Shown piece by piece: positions 26,363-36,201 of a stretch of DNA of 64,000 nucleotides. The translations under genes and the position numbers were made by a program. The notes under the pieces were generated by a model that saw only the letters and a list, made by a program, of their open reading frames with translations, was not told the DNA's origin and made no database searches. Each line of letters opens with the position of its first letter. The stretch's first letter is position 1. This DNA comes from Gammaproteobacteria bacterium (GTDB taxonomy: Bacteria; Pseudomonadota; Gammaproteobacteria; Eutrophobiales; Eutrophobiaceae): assembly GCA_004297165.1 (NCBI GenBank), contig SCUJ01000011.1:62001-126000 (forward strand), given 5' to 3'.

Positions 26363-27376
26363 ATGACCATTAAAATCGGCATCAACGGCTACGGCAGAAT
26401 TGGCAGAAATATCCTCCGGGCGCTCTACGAATCGGGCCGCACCAAGGAAATGCAAATCGTCGCCGTCAACGATCTGGGGAACGCCGCCACCAACGCGCAC
26501 CTCACCCAGTACGACACGGCGCACGGCAAGTTCCCCGGCACGGTCACGGCCGATGCCGAAAACATCGTGGTCAACGGTGACAAGATCCGCGTGCTGGCCG
26601 AGCGCGACCCGGCCAAGCTGCCCTGGAAGGACCTCGGCGTCGATGTGGTCTTCGAGTGCACGGGCCTCTTCACCAGCAAGGCCAAGGCCGGGGCGCACCT
26701 CACGGGCGGCGCGAAGAAGGTCATCATCTCCGCCCCCGGCGGCAAGGATGTGGACGCCACCATCGTGTACGGCGTCAACCATCAGATCCTGAAAGCGAGC
26801 CACACGGTGATCTCGAACGCCTCCTGCACCACCAACTGCCTCGCCCCGATCGTCAAGGTCCTGCATCAGCATATCGGCGTGGTCAATGGGGTCATGACGA
26901 CGATCCACGCCTACACCAACGATCAGGTGCTGACCGATGTCTACCACGAGGACCTGCGCCGGGCGCGCTCGGCCACGATGTCGATGATCCCCACCAAGAC
27001 CGGCGCCGCCGCCGCGGTGGGCCTCGTCATGCCCGAACTGAACGGCAAGCTGGACGGTTTCGCGATCCGCGTGCCCACCATCAACGTCTCCGTGGTGGAT
27101 CTCTCCTTCCTCGCCGCCAGGGACACCTCGGTCGCCGAGATCAACAAGCTCATGCAGGACGCCGCGAACGGCGAGCTCAAGGGTGTGCTCGCCTACAACG
27201 ACAAGCCGCTGGTCTCAATAGACTTCAATCATGACCCGGCCTCATCCACCTACGACGCCTCGCTCACGCGCGTGATGGAGGGTAAAACCGTAAAGGTGAT
27301 TGCGTGGTACGACAACGAGTGGGGTTTCTCCAACCGCATGTTGGATACTACCGCGGCCTGGATGAAGGCCAAGTAG
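26363..27376 (+). CDS. gap: Glyceraldehyde-3-phosphate dehydrogenase, type I
   Basis: The 337-aa enzyme interconverts glyceraldehyde 3-phosphate and 1,3-bisphosphoglycerate. The nucleotide-binding start [19 protein letters not shown] and the active-site [12 protein letters not shown] are present, along with the C-terminal [12 protein letters not shown]. It follows tkt by 37 bases and has GGAGA upstream of the ATG. Confidence 0.97.
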   Translation: MTIKIGINGYGRIGRNILRALYESGRTKEMQIVAVNDLGNAATNAHLTQYDTAHGKFPGTVTADAENIVVNGDKIRVLAERDPAKLPWKDLGVDVVFECTGLFTSKAKAGAHLTGGAKKVIISAPGGKDVDATIVYGVNHQILKASHTVISNASCTTNCLAPIVKVLHQHIGVVNGVMTTIHAYTNDQVLTDVYHEDLRRARSATMSMIPTKTGAAAAVGLVMPELNGKLDGFAIRVPTINVSVVDLSFLAARDTSVAEINKLMQDAANGELKGVLAYNDKPLVSIDFNHDPASSTYDASLTRVMEGKTVKVIAWYDNEWGFSNRMLDTTAAWMKAK

Positions 27377-27409
27377 GCGCAACCCGCAACGACAGGACCG
27401 GAGGCAGTG

Positions 27410-28585
27410 ATGGCCGCGATCAAATCCATCCATGATGTGGATCTGAAGGGGAAGCGCGTGCTCGTGCGCGTGGATTTCAACGTGCCGATCCGCGACGGCA
27501 AGGTCGGCGACGATACCCGCATCACCGCAACCCTGCCGACGATCCGGGAACTGCTCGCCGCCGGGTCCAGGGTGATCCTCGTCTCGCATCTCGGCCGCCC
27601 CGTGGAAGGGGAGTTCGACGAGCAGTTTTCGCTCGCCCCGGTGGCGGCGCGTCTTGCGGAACTGCTGAGCCGGCCGGTCCCGCTCATCCGCGACTGGCAG
27701 ACAAACTACACGCCTGGCGCCGAACCGCTGGCGATGCTGGAGAACATCCGCTTCGTCAAGGGCGAAAAGAAAAACAAGGACGAGGCGGGCAAGGCCCTCG
27801 CCGCCTTGTGCGATGTCTATGTGAATGACGCCTTCGCCACGGCCCATCGGGCCGAGTCCTCCACGCACGGCGTGGCGAAATTCGCGCCCGTGGCCTGCGC
27901 CGGCCCCCTGCTCATGCGCGAGGTGGAGGCCCTGGGAAGGGCCGTGCGCAATCCGCAACCGCCCGTGGTCGCGATCGTCGGCGGCTCCAAGATCTCCACC
28001 AAGCTGACGGTGCTGGAAAACCTGCTCGCAAAGGTGGACCGGCTGATCGTTGGCGGCGGCATCGCCAATACCTTTCTCGCCGCCTCGGGCGTCGCCATCG
28101 GCAAATCGCTGAACGAACCCGGCCTCGAACAGGTCGCGAGGGATCTGCTGGACAAGGCCAAACGAGCGGGTAAGGAAATCCCTCTGCCGACGGATGTAGT
28201 TGTTGCCGCGGAAGTCAGCGAGGGCGCTGTAACACGCACCGTCCCGGTCACCGCGGTGGGTCCCTCGGAAATGATCCTCGACATCGGTCCGGAGACTGCC
28301 GCCCGCTATGCCGCGCTGCTCGCAGAGGCAAAGACCATCATCTGGAATGGGCCGGTCGGCGTCTTCGAGTTCACCCCCTTCAGCGCCGGCACCCGCCGCC
28401 TCGCCGAGGCCATCGCGAAAAGCCATGCCTTCTCGCTCGCCGGGGGCGGCGACACCCTCGCCGCGATCACACAGTTCGGCGTCGGCAAGGACATCTCCTA
28501 CATCTCCACCGGCGGCGGGGCCTTTCTGGAATTTCTGGAAGGGAAGACACTGCCGGCGCTCGCCATCCTGGAAGAGCGCGCTTAA
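27410..28585 (+). CDS. pgk: Phosphoglycerate kinase
   Basis: The 391-aa monomeric glycolytic kinase transfers phosphate between 1,3-bisphosphoglycerate and ADP. The N-terminal substrate site RVDFNVP, the hinge region [14 protein letters not shown] and the C-terminal [12 protein letters not shown] and [13 protein letters not shown] loops are intact. GGAGG lies 5 bases before the ATG. In many relatives pyk and fba follow; here the operon instead ends against an AT-rich accessory segment. Confidence 0.97.
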   Translation: MAAIKSIHDVDLKGKRVLVRVDFNVPIRDGKVGDDTRITATLPTIRELLAAGSRVILVSHLGRPVEGEFDEQFSLAPVAARLAELLSRPVPLIRDWQTNYTPGAEPLAMLENIRFVKGEKKNKDEAGKALAALCDVYVNDAFATAHRAESSTHGVAKFAPVACAGPLLMREVEALGRAVRNPQPPVVAIVGGSKISTKLTVLENLLAKVDRLIVGGGIANTFLAASGVAIGKSLNEPGLEQVARDLLDKAKRAGKEIPLPTDVVVAAEVSEGAVTRTVPVTAVGPSEMILDIGPETAARYAALLAEAKTIIWNGPVGVFEFTPFSAGTRRLAEAIAKSHAFSLAGGGDTLAAITQFGVGKDISYISTGGGAFLEFLEGKTLPALAILEERA

Positions 28586-28624
28586 CTAAAGAAGCAATAG
28601 CGAAAGCCATGGAACGGCTGGGAT

Positions 28625-28747
28625 ATGTACGCAGAGCTTCATCTTCCCTCTCTCATCTGTCGAATCGAGCCGGAACGGATCTGGATCGTTGCAGTGGCCC
28701 ACCAAAATCGACTGCCAAGCTACTGGCGGGAGCGAATTGACCGCTAG
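28625..28747 (+). pseudogene. ParE/RelE-type toxin relic (C-terminal fragment)
   Basis: The 40-codon frame ends in RIEPERIWIVAVAHQNRLPS followed by YWRERIDR and a stop, the characteristic last strands of ParE/RelE toxins. The part upstream that should encode the first ~60 residues is missing; a short piece in another frame (GYVRRA, near 28616-28633) looks like the continuation before a frameshift. No ribosome binding site was seen. It is a decayed remnant beside an intact toxin-antitoxin pair. Confidence 0.6.
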
Positions 28748-28755
28748 TATGAGAC

Positions 28756-28783
28756 TTGACATAAGTAACATATAAGATACTAT
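28756..28783 (+). promoter_or_regulatory. Sigma-70 promoter of the toxin-antitoxin operon
   Basis: A perfect TTGACA and a TACTAT are 16 bases apart. The first ATG of the toxin frame (28790) begins only 7 bases after the -10 element, so the transcript could be leaderless or nearly so. Confidence 0.7.
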
Positions 28784-28789
28784 CAAATA

Positions 28790-29101
28790 ATGATGGTCAG
28801 GGAATACATCAAGGAAGATGGTTCCATCCCTTTCAAGCGGTGGTTCGATGGCCTTGATTATCAGGCTGCCGCGAAAGTAGCCGTAGCATTAGCGCGGCTG
28901 GAATCTGGACATACCTCGAGCATCAAGTGGTTCTCGGGACTCGGTGAATACAAAATCGATTGGGGTCCCGGCTACCGGATTTACTTCCTCCAGGACGGCG
29001 ACGACCTGATAGTGTTATTGGGAGGAGGTACGAAAAAGCAGCAACAGAAGGATATCGAGAAAGCCAAAACATTACTGAAAGAATATAAATCCAGGAAATA
29101 G
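28790..29101 (+). CDS. HigB/RelE-family addiction-module toxin
   Basis: The 103-aa protein matches the phage-derived HigB-like killer family: FKRWFDGLDYQAAAKVAVAL, then EYKIDWGPGYRIYF and the end GGGTKKQQQKDIEKAKTLL. Such toxins are ribosome-associated mRNA endonucleases. The gene stands first, with the antitoxin next at a 3-base gap, the usual HigBA order. A second ATG at 28793 is an alternative start. The segment is AT-richer than its neighbours, which suggests acquisition. Confidence 0.88.
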   Translation: MMVREYIKEDGSIPFKRWFDGLDYQAAAKVAVALARLESGHTSSIKWFSGLGEYKIDWGPGYRIYFLQDGDDLIVLLGGGTKKQQQKDIEKAKTLLKEYKSRK

Positions 29102-29104
29102 AAC

Positions 29105-29461
29105 GTGGCGCTTACCCGAGACTATAAAGCAACCATCCATGAAAGAGTGGCGAAAGATCCCTATTTTGCCGCCTCCCTGATGAACGAAGCTGTGACTGCC
29201 TTCCTTGAAGGCGAGCCTGAAACAGCCCGCAACATCCTGCGCGACCTGGTTAATTCGACCATCGGCTTTGAAGTACTTGCTGAACAACTGGATAAATCAA
29301 GCAAGAGCATCCACCGCATGCTATCTCCTCAAGGAAATCCCACCATGGACAATCTTACCCAAATTCTTGTTGCCCTCCGGAAAGAACTGGATTTTGACGT
29401 GGAAGTAAAACTATCGTCTCATAAGCCACCCAAACGGACTGCAAACCACCGCTTGGCTTAG
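29105..29461 (+). CDS. HigA-like antitoxin with helix-turn-helix
   Basis: The protein is 118 aa and starts with GTG. The middle (FEVLAEQLDKSSKSIHRML) followed by SPQGNPTMDNLTQILVAL is the helix-turn-helix typical of antidote proteins paired with this toxin family. It should neutralise the upstream toxin and repress the shared promoter. The basic C-terminal tail after residue ~100 overlaps a strong inverted repeat at 29422-29460. Confidence 0.82.
   Translation: MALTRDYKATIHERVAKDPYFAASLMNEAVTAFLEGEPETARNILRDLVNSTIGFEVLAEQLDKSSKSIHRMLSPQGNPTMDNLTQILVALRKELDFDVEVKLSSHKPPKRTANHRLA
29422..29460 (+). repeat. Imperfect long hairpin at the antitoxin 3' end
   Basis: The arms TAAGCC/GGCTTA and CAAACGG/CCGCTTG pair around an 11-base loop. 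There is no T-run after it, so it is not a typical terminator. It lies where a recombination site would lie if the toxin-antitoxin pair were a gene cassette, but no clear core site follows. Confidence 0.45.
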
Positions 29462-29480
29462 GTATAGGGCAGTATAACGA

Positions 29481-30266
29481 ATGAAGCTTTCGGATACATT
29501 TTTGGAAGCAGTGTGCCATTCCGATCAGCTTGTTCATTTGTATGATCGCCTGAAGACGAAGAATCTCAGGGCTATTAGGCCCGAATGGGAAAAACGATTC
29601 TTGGCAGCGAAGCTTACGAACTGGCCAAAAAAGAAGGGTATTTGGCGCAGTAAGAATGATTCGGTTTTGATCGTTGGAGTCAAGGGTGGAGGGCTTTCAC
29701 ACAAAGACTTCGAAGCTGCAGCGCTACTTGTACTTCTTCGATCAGCTTTGGTCTTCGCCATGGCCGCAATTGACAAAATCCTACACGAGTCAGTATCAAA
29801 GCGCTTCGTTGCACTAGCAAAGACAGAAAAGTTGGATAGCATTGTTCGTCTTGAACTATCAAAGTCATACCGAATTGCTATAGAGTCAAGAGTGCGCAAG
29901 GGAAAAGGCGGAAAGATTCGGAGCCGCCCAGGTTCGAAAATCAAGGCGGCAGTCTTGGACAAGATGTATCGAGAGTCTTTCCTGTCAACCAACCGGCTTC
30001 AAGAAGTCTGTGCCGCTTGCGGGAAGAATAAAATCTTCGATAGATACGGAAAGACATTAAGGCCACAAAAGTCAGCGGACCATTTACAACAAGAGTGGGC
30101 AAGGCTGTACACGCGAAGAAATCACATGGCTCATGAATGCGATATTGTGCGTAAGTCGAAGGCCAAGAAAATCCACTTCCAAAAGATTTCAGAAACTGAG
30201 TTGAAATCCGACATTGCGTTTATTCGTGCATTTGGCAAATATCTGGCCGGTGAGCTCGGGCGATGA
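29481..30266 (+). CDS. HEPN-like protein of unknown function
   Basis: I do not recognise a named family for this 261-aa helical, basic protein. Residues 213-218 read RNHMAH, fitting the R-x4-H motif of HEPN ribonucleases, placed near the C-terminus in a helix as expected. A single CAAC pair near residues 176-180 could bind metal with other residues. GC content is clearly lower than in flanking housekeeping genes. It follows the toxin-antitoxin pair by 19 bases and is followed within 3 bases by an attC-like site, which suggests mobile cargo, possibly for defence or stress. Function is not established. Confidence 0.6.
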   Translation: MKLSDTFLEAVCHSDQLVHLYDRLKTKNLRAIRPEWEKRFLAAKLTNWPKKKGIWRSKNDSVLIVGVKGGGLSHKDFEAAALLVLLRSALVFAMAAIDKILHESVSKRFVALAKTEKLDSIVRLELSKSYRIAIESRVRKGKGGKIRSRPGSKIKAAVLDKMYRESFLSTNRLQEVCAACGKNKIFDRYGKTLRPQKSADHLQQEWARLYTRRNHMAHECDIVRKSKAKKIHFQKISETELKSDIAFIRAFGKYLAGELGR

Positions 30267-30268
30267 CA

Positions 30269-30334
30269 GCCCAAATCGCTCCACATAAATCGCGGTGCTG
30301 GCACTCCGCTCACATGTGAGATCAGACGTTGAGC
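30269..30334 (+). mobile_element. attC-like site (integron cassette recombination site)
   Basis: Right after the HEPN-like gene, the 66 bases start with GCCCAAA (near the R-double-prime consensus RYYYAAC) and end with GTTGAGC (an exact GTTRRRY core). Inside, CTCCACAT pairs with ATGTGAG leaving one extra C, as in the extrahelical base of attC sites, and the centre folds as a GC-rich hairpin. The position directly after an ORF is as in cassettes. No integrase gene or second clear attC is present. Confidence 0.45.
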
Positions 30335-30389
30335 CTGTAGAATAAGCCCGACACTTCTTATCACTGCTCAGATCAGCCACTAATGGTTT

Positions 30390-31118
30390 TTACCACCGAT
30401 CCCCGCGAGTGAATACCCGCGTCGGACCATGACCCGGATTCCATAACCGGATCCGCTTGCGCTTCATGAAAGGGATGAGCGCCATCCCGGCGATGAACCC
30501 GCCGATGTGGGCGAACCACGCCACGCCGCCGCCGGAGGAGTCCGTGAGCACGGAGCTGACCAGTTGCATCACGAACCAGAGCCCGAGCACCCAGGCGGCC
30601 GGCAGTTTCATCGTGGTGAGGTAAAATCCGAGCGGCACCAGCACCAGAACGCGGGCCTTCGGGTACAGCAGCACATACGCCCCCAGCACGCCCGAGATGG
30701 CGCCGCTCGCGCCGATCATGGGGATCTCCGAGGCCGGGTTCTGGAGGATCTGGCCGGCGGCCGCGGCGATCCCGCACAGCAGATAGAAGATAATGAAGCG
30801 CGCACGGCCCAGGGCGTCCTCGATGTTGTTGCCGAAGATCCAGAGATAAAGCATGTTTCCGGCGAGATGCATGAACCCGCCGTGCATGAACATCGAGGTG
30901 AACAACGTCAGCCAGGCGGGCAGGACATAAAGCTCCGGCGGCAATTCCACCTGCCCGGTCAGGACCGAGGGGATGAGGCCCAGGCTGTAAACCACGGCCT
31001 GCCCCCCGCGCGCGCCCAGCGAGGCCTGCCAGAGAAACACCAGGACACAGATGGCAATGATCGAGACGGTCAGCACCGGCGGGGTGCTGGTGGGGTTATC
31101 GTCGTGCAGCGGGATCAC
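30390..31118 (-). CDS. Rhomboid family intramembrane serine protease
   Basis: The 242-aa membrane protein has about six helices. The catalytic Ser is in GASGAISG at about residue 141, and the catalytic His is in HIGG near residue 207. The conserved loop MFMHGGFMHLAGNMLYLWIF after the first helix is intact. It cleaves transmembrane helices of unknown substrates. The start is a GTG at 31118, 4 bases after the purC stop, so it is co-transcribed with purC. Confidence 0.93.
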   Translation of the reverse strand: MIPLHDDNPTSTPPVLTVSIIAICVLVFLWQASLGARGGQAVVYSLGLIPSVLTGQVELPPELYVLPAWLTLFTSMFMHGGFMHLAGNMLYLWIFGNNIEDALGRARFIIFYLLCGIAAAAGQILQNPASEIPMIGASGAISGVLGAYVLLYPKARVLVLVPLGFYLTTMKLPAAWVLGLWFVMQLVSSVLTDSSGGGVAWFAHIGGFIAGMALIPFMKRKRIRLWNPGHGPTRVFTRGDRW

Positions 31119-31122
31119 GGGC

Positions 31123-32013
31123 TCAACCGATCAGGCGCGTCTGCGCCTCGCGGTATCTCGCGGCGGTGTTGCGGATCACTTCTTCCGGGAGCGAGGGTCC
31201 CGGCGGCTTCTTGTCCCAGTCAAGGGTCTCCAGATAGTCGCGCACGTATTGCTTGTCGAAGCTCGGCGGGCTGATGCCGGTGCGATAGGAATCGGCCGGC
31301 CAGAAGCGGGAGGAATCCGGCGTCAGGGCCTCGTCGATCAGGTAAAGCTTGCCGGCAGCATTCGTGCCGAATTCGAACTTGGTATCCGCGATGATGATCC
31401 CGCGCTGCCGCGCATACTCTGCGGCCTCCGTGTACAGCCGGAGACTGACCGCGCGCACCTTCTCGGCGAGTTCCGGACCCAGCGTGCGGACGGTGGCCTC
31501 GAAGTTGATGTTCTGGTCGTGTTCGCCCAGATCCGCCTTGGTCGACGGGGTGAAGATTGCCTCGGGCAGACGCGCGGCCTGCTTGAGCCCTGGTGGCAAC
31601 TGTATCCCGCAGACTGCGCCCGTCGCCTGATAGTCTTTCCAGCCCGAGCCGATTATATAGCCCCGGACCACGGCCTCGACCAGCAGGGGTTTCAGTTTCT
31701 TCACGACGATCGCGCGGCCCCGGACCTGTTCGAGTTCCCCGCCCTTCAGCACATCCTCGAGCTTAAGGTCCGCGAGATGATTGGGGATGATCGCAGCGGT
31801 GCGGGCGAACCAGAAATTCGACAGGGCCGTGAGCACAGCGCCCTTGCCCGGGATCGGATCGGGGAGGATCACATCGAAGGCAGACAACCGGTCCGTGGTG
31901 ACGATCAACAAGTGCCGTTCATCGACGGCGTAGATATCGCGCACCTTGCCGCTGTTGATGAGTCGCAGACTCTTCAGGTCCGATCGGTAAAGCGCGTTAC
32001 TTGACTTATTCAT
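31123..32013 (-). CDS. purC: SAICAR synthase
   Basis: The 296-aa enzyme joins aspartate to CAIR in purine synthesis. It shows the [20 protein letters not shown] start, the substrate loop [26 protein letters not shown], and the longer form common in proteobacteria and yeast. It lies between glnS (4 bases upstream) and the rhomboid gene (4 bases downstream) in a tight minus-strand run. Confidence 0.96.
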   Translation of the reverse strand: MNKSSNALYRSDLKSLRLINSGKVRDIYAVDERHLLIVTTDRLSAFDVILPDPIPGKGAVLTALSNFWFARTAAIIPNHLADLKLEDVLKGGELEQVRGRAIVVKKLKPLLVEAVVRGYIIGSGWKDYQATGAVCGIQLPPGLKQAARLPEAIFTPSTKADLGEHDQNINFEATVRTLGPELAEKVRAVSLRLYTEAAEYARQRGIIIADTKFEFGTNAAGKLYLIDEALTPDSSRFWPADSYRTGISPPSFDKQYVRDYLETLDWDKKPPGPSLPEEVIRNTAARYREAQTRLIG

Positions 32014-32017
32014 TGGA

Positions 32018-33715
32018 TCACTGATTCTCCGTTTGGGTGTTCTTGACCTTCGCCCAACTGTCCCGGAGGGTCACGATCCGGTTAAAGACCGGGCGTGTTG
32101 GATCCCAGTCGTGACGATCGGCCACGAAATAACCCAGCCGCTCGAACTGGTAACGCGCCTCCGGTTCGGCTTGTTTCAACGAGGGCTCGATGAAGGCCGT
32201 CTTCACTATCCGCTCCGAATCGGGGTTCAACAACGTGAGCCAGTCACCCTCGACGCCATCCGGATTGGGCGCCGTGAACAATCGATCATAGAGCCTGATC
32301 TCCGCCGCGATGGCCTGTCCGCCCGGGACCCAGTGGATCGTGCCCTTTACCTTGCGCCCGTCCGGGGCGTTGCCGCCCTTCGTGGCCGGATCATAGGTGC
32401 AGCGCAACTCGACGACTGCGCCAGTGCTCGGATCCTTCACGACCTCCCTACAGGTGATGAAGTAGGCGTAGCGCAGCCGTACCTCGCGGCCCGGCGCGAG
32501 GCGGTGAAATTTCGCCGGCGGGTCTTCCATAAAATCGTCGCGCTCGATGTAGATGACGCGGCCGAAGGGGATGACGCGCGAACTCATGGCAGGGTCCGTG
32601 GGATGGTTGGGCGCGGGGAGATCCTCGTCCCGATCCTCCGGGTAGTTTTCGATGACCACCTTCAGGGGATCCAGCACCATCATGGCCCGCGGCGCGCGCC
32701 GATCCAGATCCTCCCGCAAACAATTGTCCAGCAGGGCCATATCGATGCGCGTGTCGTTCTTGGTCACCCCGATGCGCTCGCAGAAATCCCGGATCGACTC
32801 CGGCGTGTAGCCGCGCCGACGGATCCCGGCGAGCGTCGGCATGCGCGGGTCATCCCAGCCGCGCACATGGCCCTGGCTGACGAGCAGGATCAACCGGCGC
32901 TTGCTCAGGATGGCGTAATCGACGACCAGGCGGGCGAACTCGTATTGATGCGGCCGCGAGGGCGTCGCGAGATTGTCCAGCACCCAGTCGTAGAGCGGGC
33001 GGTGATCCTCGAATTCGAGCGTGCAGATGGAATGGGTGATGTGTTCGATGGCGTCCGACAGGCAATGTGTGTAATCGTACAGCGGATAGATCTTCCAGGC
33101 GTCACCGGTGCGGTGGTGGCTCGCCTTGCGAATGCGGTAGATCGCCGGATCGCGCAGGTTGACGTTGGGCGAGGCCATGTCGATCTTGGCGCGCAGGACG
33201 TGTTCGCCGTCCGCGAATTCCCCCGCCTTCATCCGCTGAAAGAGGTCCAGATTCTCCTCGACAGGGCGATCGCGGTAGGGGCTGGGAAGGCCAGGCTCGG
33301 TGAGGGTTCCGCGCCGCTCGCGGATCTCGTCGGCGCTCAGGCTGTCGACGTAGGCCTTGCCCTGGCGAATCAGATCGAGGGCGTACTCGTAGAGTTGGGG
33401 AAAATAATCCGAGGCGTAATACTCGCGATCCTCCCAGTCGAAGCCCAGCCAGCGCACATCGCGCTTGATGGCCTCGACGTATTCCGTGTTCTCCTTCTCC
33501 GGGTTGGTGTCGTCGAAGCGCAGATTGCACTTGCCGCCGTAATCGCGGGCGATGCCGAAGTTCAGGCAAATGGACTTGGCATGACCGATATGCAGATAGC
33601 CGTTCGGCTCCGGCGGGAAACGCGTGTGTACATGGTCATGCCGCCCTTCGCGCAGGTCTTCATCAATTATACGGCGGATGAAATCGACGGGACGTTTGGT
33701 TTCACTCTCGCTCAT
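32018..33715 (-). CDS. glnS: Glutaminyl-tRNA synthetase
   Basis: A 565-aa class I synthetase with the HIGH motif in [15 protein letters not shown] and the KMSKS equivalent LSKRRL. It has the two-barrel anticodon-binding end and the usual bacterial length. Presence of glnS fits a gamma- or betaproteobacterium. I use the ATG at 33715, which has GGGTG at suitable distance; a GTG at 33724 is also in frame. Confidence 0.97.
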   Translation of the reverse strand: MSESETKRPVDFIRRIIDEDLREGRHDHVHTRFPPEPNGYLHIGHAKSICLNFGIARDYGGKCNLRFDDTNPEKENTEYVEAIKRDVRWLGFDWEDREYYASDYFPQLYEYALDLIRQGKAYVDSLSADEIRERRGTLTEPGLPSPYRDRPVEENLDLFQRMKAGEFADGEHVLRAKIDMASPNVNLRDPAIYRIRKASHHRTGDAWKIYPLYDYTHCLSDAIEHITHSICTLEFEDHRPLYDWVLDNLATPSRPHQYEFARLVVDYAILSKRRLILLVSQGHVRGWDDPRMPTLAGIRRRGYTPESIRDFCERIGVTKNDTRIDMALLDNCLREDLDRRAPRAMMVLDPLKVVIENYPEDRDEDLPAPNHPTDPAMSSRVIPFGRVIYIERDDFMEDPPAKFHRLAPGREVRLRYAYFITCREVVKDPSTGAVVELRCTYDPATKGGNAPDGRKVKGTIHWVPGGQAIAAEIRLYDRLFTAPNPDGVEGDWLTLLNPDSERIVKTAFIEPSLKQAEPEARYQFERLGYFVADRHDWDPTRPVFNRIVTLRDSWAKVKNTQTENQ

Positions 33716-33729
33716 TAAAAACACCCAGA

Positions 33730-34935
33730 TTATTTTTTATTGTCCGCAGCGCGCGGAGTATCCACGCGCCCCATGGCCCGGCGCATGAACCACCGCTTGA
33801 GCGGGGCGATCGAATCCACCGCATCCAGCCCGAGATTGCGCAAAAACGGCAGCGGCGGCGTCTGTTCCTCGAACAGATATTTGAACCCTTCCATGGCCCG
33901 CGCCATGATCCGGTTCTCCGGCCGGCGGCGGCGTTCGTAGCGCTTGAGGATGTGGATCCGGCCGATGTCCTTGCGTTTCTCCCGCGCCGCCAGCAGGACC
34001 TCGGCGAGACAGGCGGCGTCCTGGAGGCCCAGGTTCGCGCCCATGCCCGCCAGGGGGTGGATATTATGGGCCGCATCCCCGATCAGGACAAACCGTTCGC
34101 GGCAATATTCCTCCGCCTCGATCCGTTGCAGCGGGAAGAGGGTCCTCCGGCTGTAATCCAGCGCCTCGCCCAGGCAGGATTCCACCTTGCCCGCAAGGGT
34201 CTGCCGGAAATTCTCCGGGCTCATTGCACACAGAAGCTCGGCATACTGGGTCGAGGTGGACCAGACGACGCCGCATTGATCCGGCACTGCCATGGGCAGC
34301 AACGCCAGCGGGCCGTCCGTGAGGAAACGCTGACGAGCGATAGCCTCGTGACCACGGGCGAAACGCGCCACGCACGCGAGCGCCACCTGCCGGTAATCGC
34401 GGCGCTGAACGGCAATACCGGCGAGGTCCCGCATCGCGGAGGCCGCGCCGTCCGCGGCGATGACCAGCCTGCCTCGATAGGCGCGATCCGCGGTGCGCAC
34501 CTCGATCATATCGCCCGATGTCAGCATGGAGTTCACGGCCTCTCCATGACGGATCGCGAGCGTCGGGAGGCAGGCCAGAACCGGTTCAATGGCGGCCTGC
34601 AACAACGCCTGCTCCACGGTATAACCGAGCGCAGGCTCATCGATCTCCTCACAATTGAAAACAAGCTCGCCCGCGCCGTTCTCATCCCATACCTGCATGC
34701 GCCGGATAAGACCCATGCGATCCGCGGGGATCCTCCTCCAGAGATCGATGGCGGACAGGATCTCGCGGGCGGAGGGACTGATGGCCAGCACCCTGGGATC
34801 CGGATCTTCGGCGTCAGGCGCAGTTTTCGGCGCCGCCGCGTCGAGCAGGATACAGGGCACTCCCTTCGCGGCGAGCAGGCTGGCCATGACCAGACCTACA
34901 GGTCCACCGCCGACAAGGATGACTTCCGCGTCCAT
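33730..34935 (-). CDS. UbiH/UbiI/VisC-family FAD monooxygenase
   Basis: The 401-aa flavoprotein hydroxylase has the FAD fold [13 protein letters not shown] at the N-terminus, the second FAD motif [21 protein letters not shown] near residue 290, and a C-terminal helical region. Enzymes of this family hydroxylate the ubiquinone ring. It lies directly downstream of a second paralogue and pepP, matching the pepP-ubiH-ubiI order of enterobacteria, so it is probably the UbiI-like member. Which ring carbon it modifies cannot be stated from sequence. Confidence 0.88.
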   Translation of the reverse strand: MDAEVILVGGGPVGLVMASLLAAKGVPCILLDAAAPKTAPDAEDPDPRVLAISPSAREILSAIDLWRRIPADRMGLIRRMQVWDENGAGELVFNCEEIDEPALGYTVEQALLQAAIEPVLACLPTLAIRHGEAVNSMLTSGDMIEVRTADRAYRGRLVIAADGAASAMRDLAGIAVQRRDYRQVALACVARFARGHEAIARQRFLTDGPLALLPMAVPDQCGVVWSTSTQYAELLCAMSPENFRQTLAGKVESCLGEALDYSRRTLFPLQRIEAEEYCRERFVLIGDAAHNIHPLAGMGANLGLQDAACLAEVLLAAREKRKDIGRIHILKRYERRRRPENRIMARAMEGFKYLFEEQTPPLPFLRNLGLDAVDSIAPLKRWFMRRAMGRVDTPRAADNKK

Positions 34936-34944
34936 TATTTATGT

Positions 34945-36168
34945 TTAGTTGAGCGCCGCCCGGACCATGGCGGGTTGCCTGCCCCGGATCCCCGTGGCCC
35001 GCAGGGCGAAGACGCGCTTCAGGGAGGGGGCGAGATCCAGCAGGATCATGCCGGCGTTACGCAGCACGATTTTCACTGGATCGCGGTTGTAAAAGATCCG
35101 CGTCAGCAGATCGGAGAAACCGACAACCCAGCGTTGATCCGGCAGGCGGGCATTGAGATAGCGATCCAGCAATTCGCGATCGCCAGGGTCGCCGCCGGCC
35201 TGCAACTGCTGGCGCAGCAATCCGGCGAGCTCCGCCATGTCGCGCAGGCAAAGATTCAGCCCTTGCGCCCCATTCGGATGAATGGCATGGGCGGAATCCC
35301 CGAGGAGGACACACCGATCCCGGATCTGTTCGCTGGGACGGATGAGCTTTAACGGGTAGGCGCGGCGGGCGCCTATGCGTGTGAACCGGCCCAATCGGCC
35401 GCCGGTGCGCGCCTCCAGGTGACACAACAACTCGGCGTCCGGCAGGGCCATGAATCTTTCGGCCTCCTGCCGCGCCACGGTCAACACCAGGACATGACGC
35501 ACGCCGCCTAAAGGCAACAGGGCCAGCGGGCCGTCCTCGGTGAAACGCTCATGGGCCGTCTCCGGCTCTGATTCCGCGACCTCCACGTTGGCGACGATGG
35601 CGGTCTGCACGTAATCCTTTTCCTCCACGGGGATCCCCAGCATGGCGCGCACCGGAGAATTCGCGCCATCCGCCGCCACGAGCAGACGCGCGGTGACCTT
35701 TCGTGGCGTATCGCCCTGTTCGCAGCTCACCTCGATCCCGCTGCGCAGTGACCGCACGGCGCTCACCGTCGCGGGTGCGAGCACCTCGACGTCTTTCGTC
35801 CCGCGCAATTTATCCATCAGGGCCTGCCCCAGATTTCTCGCGCTGACCACATGACCGAACGCTTCGAGGCCGAGTTCAGCGGCATCGAAACGTATGCAAC
35901 CGGGCTGGCCGCGATCAGTCACGCGGATCCGGCGAATCGGACTTGCGGTGCAGCTCAAGCCCCCATCCCAAAGCCCGAGGGCGGAAAGGATCCGGCGCGA
36001 AGACAACGACAATGTAAGCCCGCGATCATCGAAACTGGGATGGTTTTGCAAGACTGGAAGGGCGGCGTCGATCACCGCGACCCTGGCCTTGCCGTCCTGG
36101 CCGAGGGCGCAGCCCAAGCTTGCGCCGATCAATCCCGCGCCGGCAATAAGCACATCGTAATCAGCCAT
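34945..36168 (-). CDS. ubiH: UbiH-like 2-octaprenyl-6-methoxyphenol hydroxylase
   Basis: The 407-aa FAD monooxygenase has GAGLIGASLGCAL at the N-terminus and LLGDSAHAIHPNGAQGLNL near residue 300. It should hydroxylate a ubiquinone precursor at the inner membrane. The position immediately after pepP supports UbiH. It is a diverged paralogue of the next gene, from which it is separated by 9 bases. Confidence 0.87.
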   Translation of the reverse strand: MADYDVLIAGAGLIGASLGCALGQDGKARVAVIDAALPVLQNHPSFDDRGLTLSLSSRRILSALGLWDGGLSCTASPIRRIRVTDRGQPGCIRFDAAELGLEAFGHVVSARNLGQALMDKLRGTKDVEVLAPATVSAVRSLRSGIEVSCEQGDTPRKVTARLLVAADGANSPVRAMLGIPVEEKDYVQTAIVANVEVAESEPETAHERFTEDGPLALLPLGGVRHVLVLTVARQEAERFMALPDAELLCHLEARTGGRLGRFTRIGARRAYPLKLIRPSEQIRDRCVLLGDSAHAIHPNGAQGLNLCLRDMAELAGLLRQQLQAGGDPGDRELLDRYLNARLPDQRWVVGFSDLLTRIFYNRDPVKIVLRNAGMILLDLAPSLKRVFALRATGIRGRQPAMVRAALN

Positions 36169-36201
36169 GTCGCTTCTTCGCTCGCGCGCGGCGTCCGGCC
36201 A

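Noticed and set aside
28586..30390. Complete integron with integrase
   Set aside because: No tyrosine recombinase gene and only one attC-like site are present, so only a cassette-like segment is claimed.
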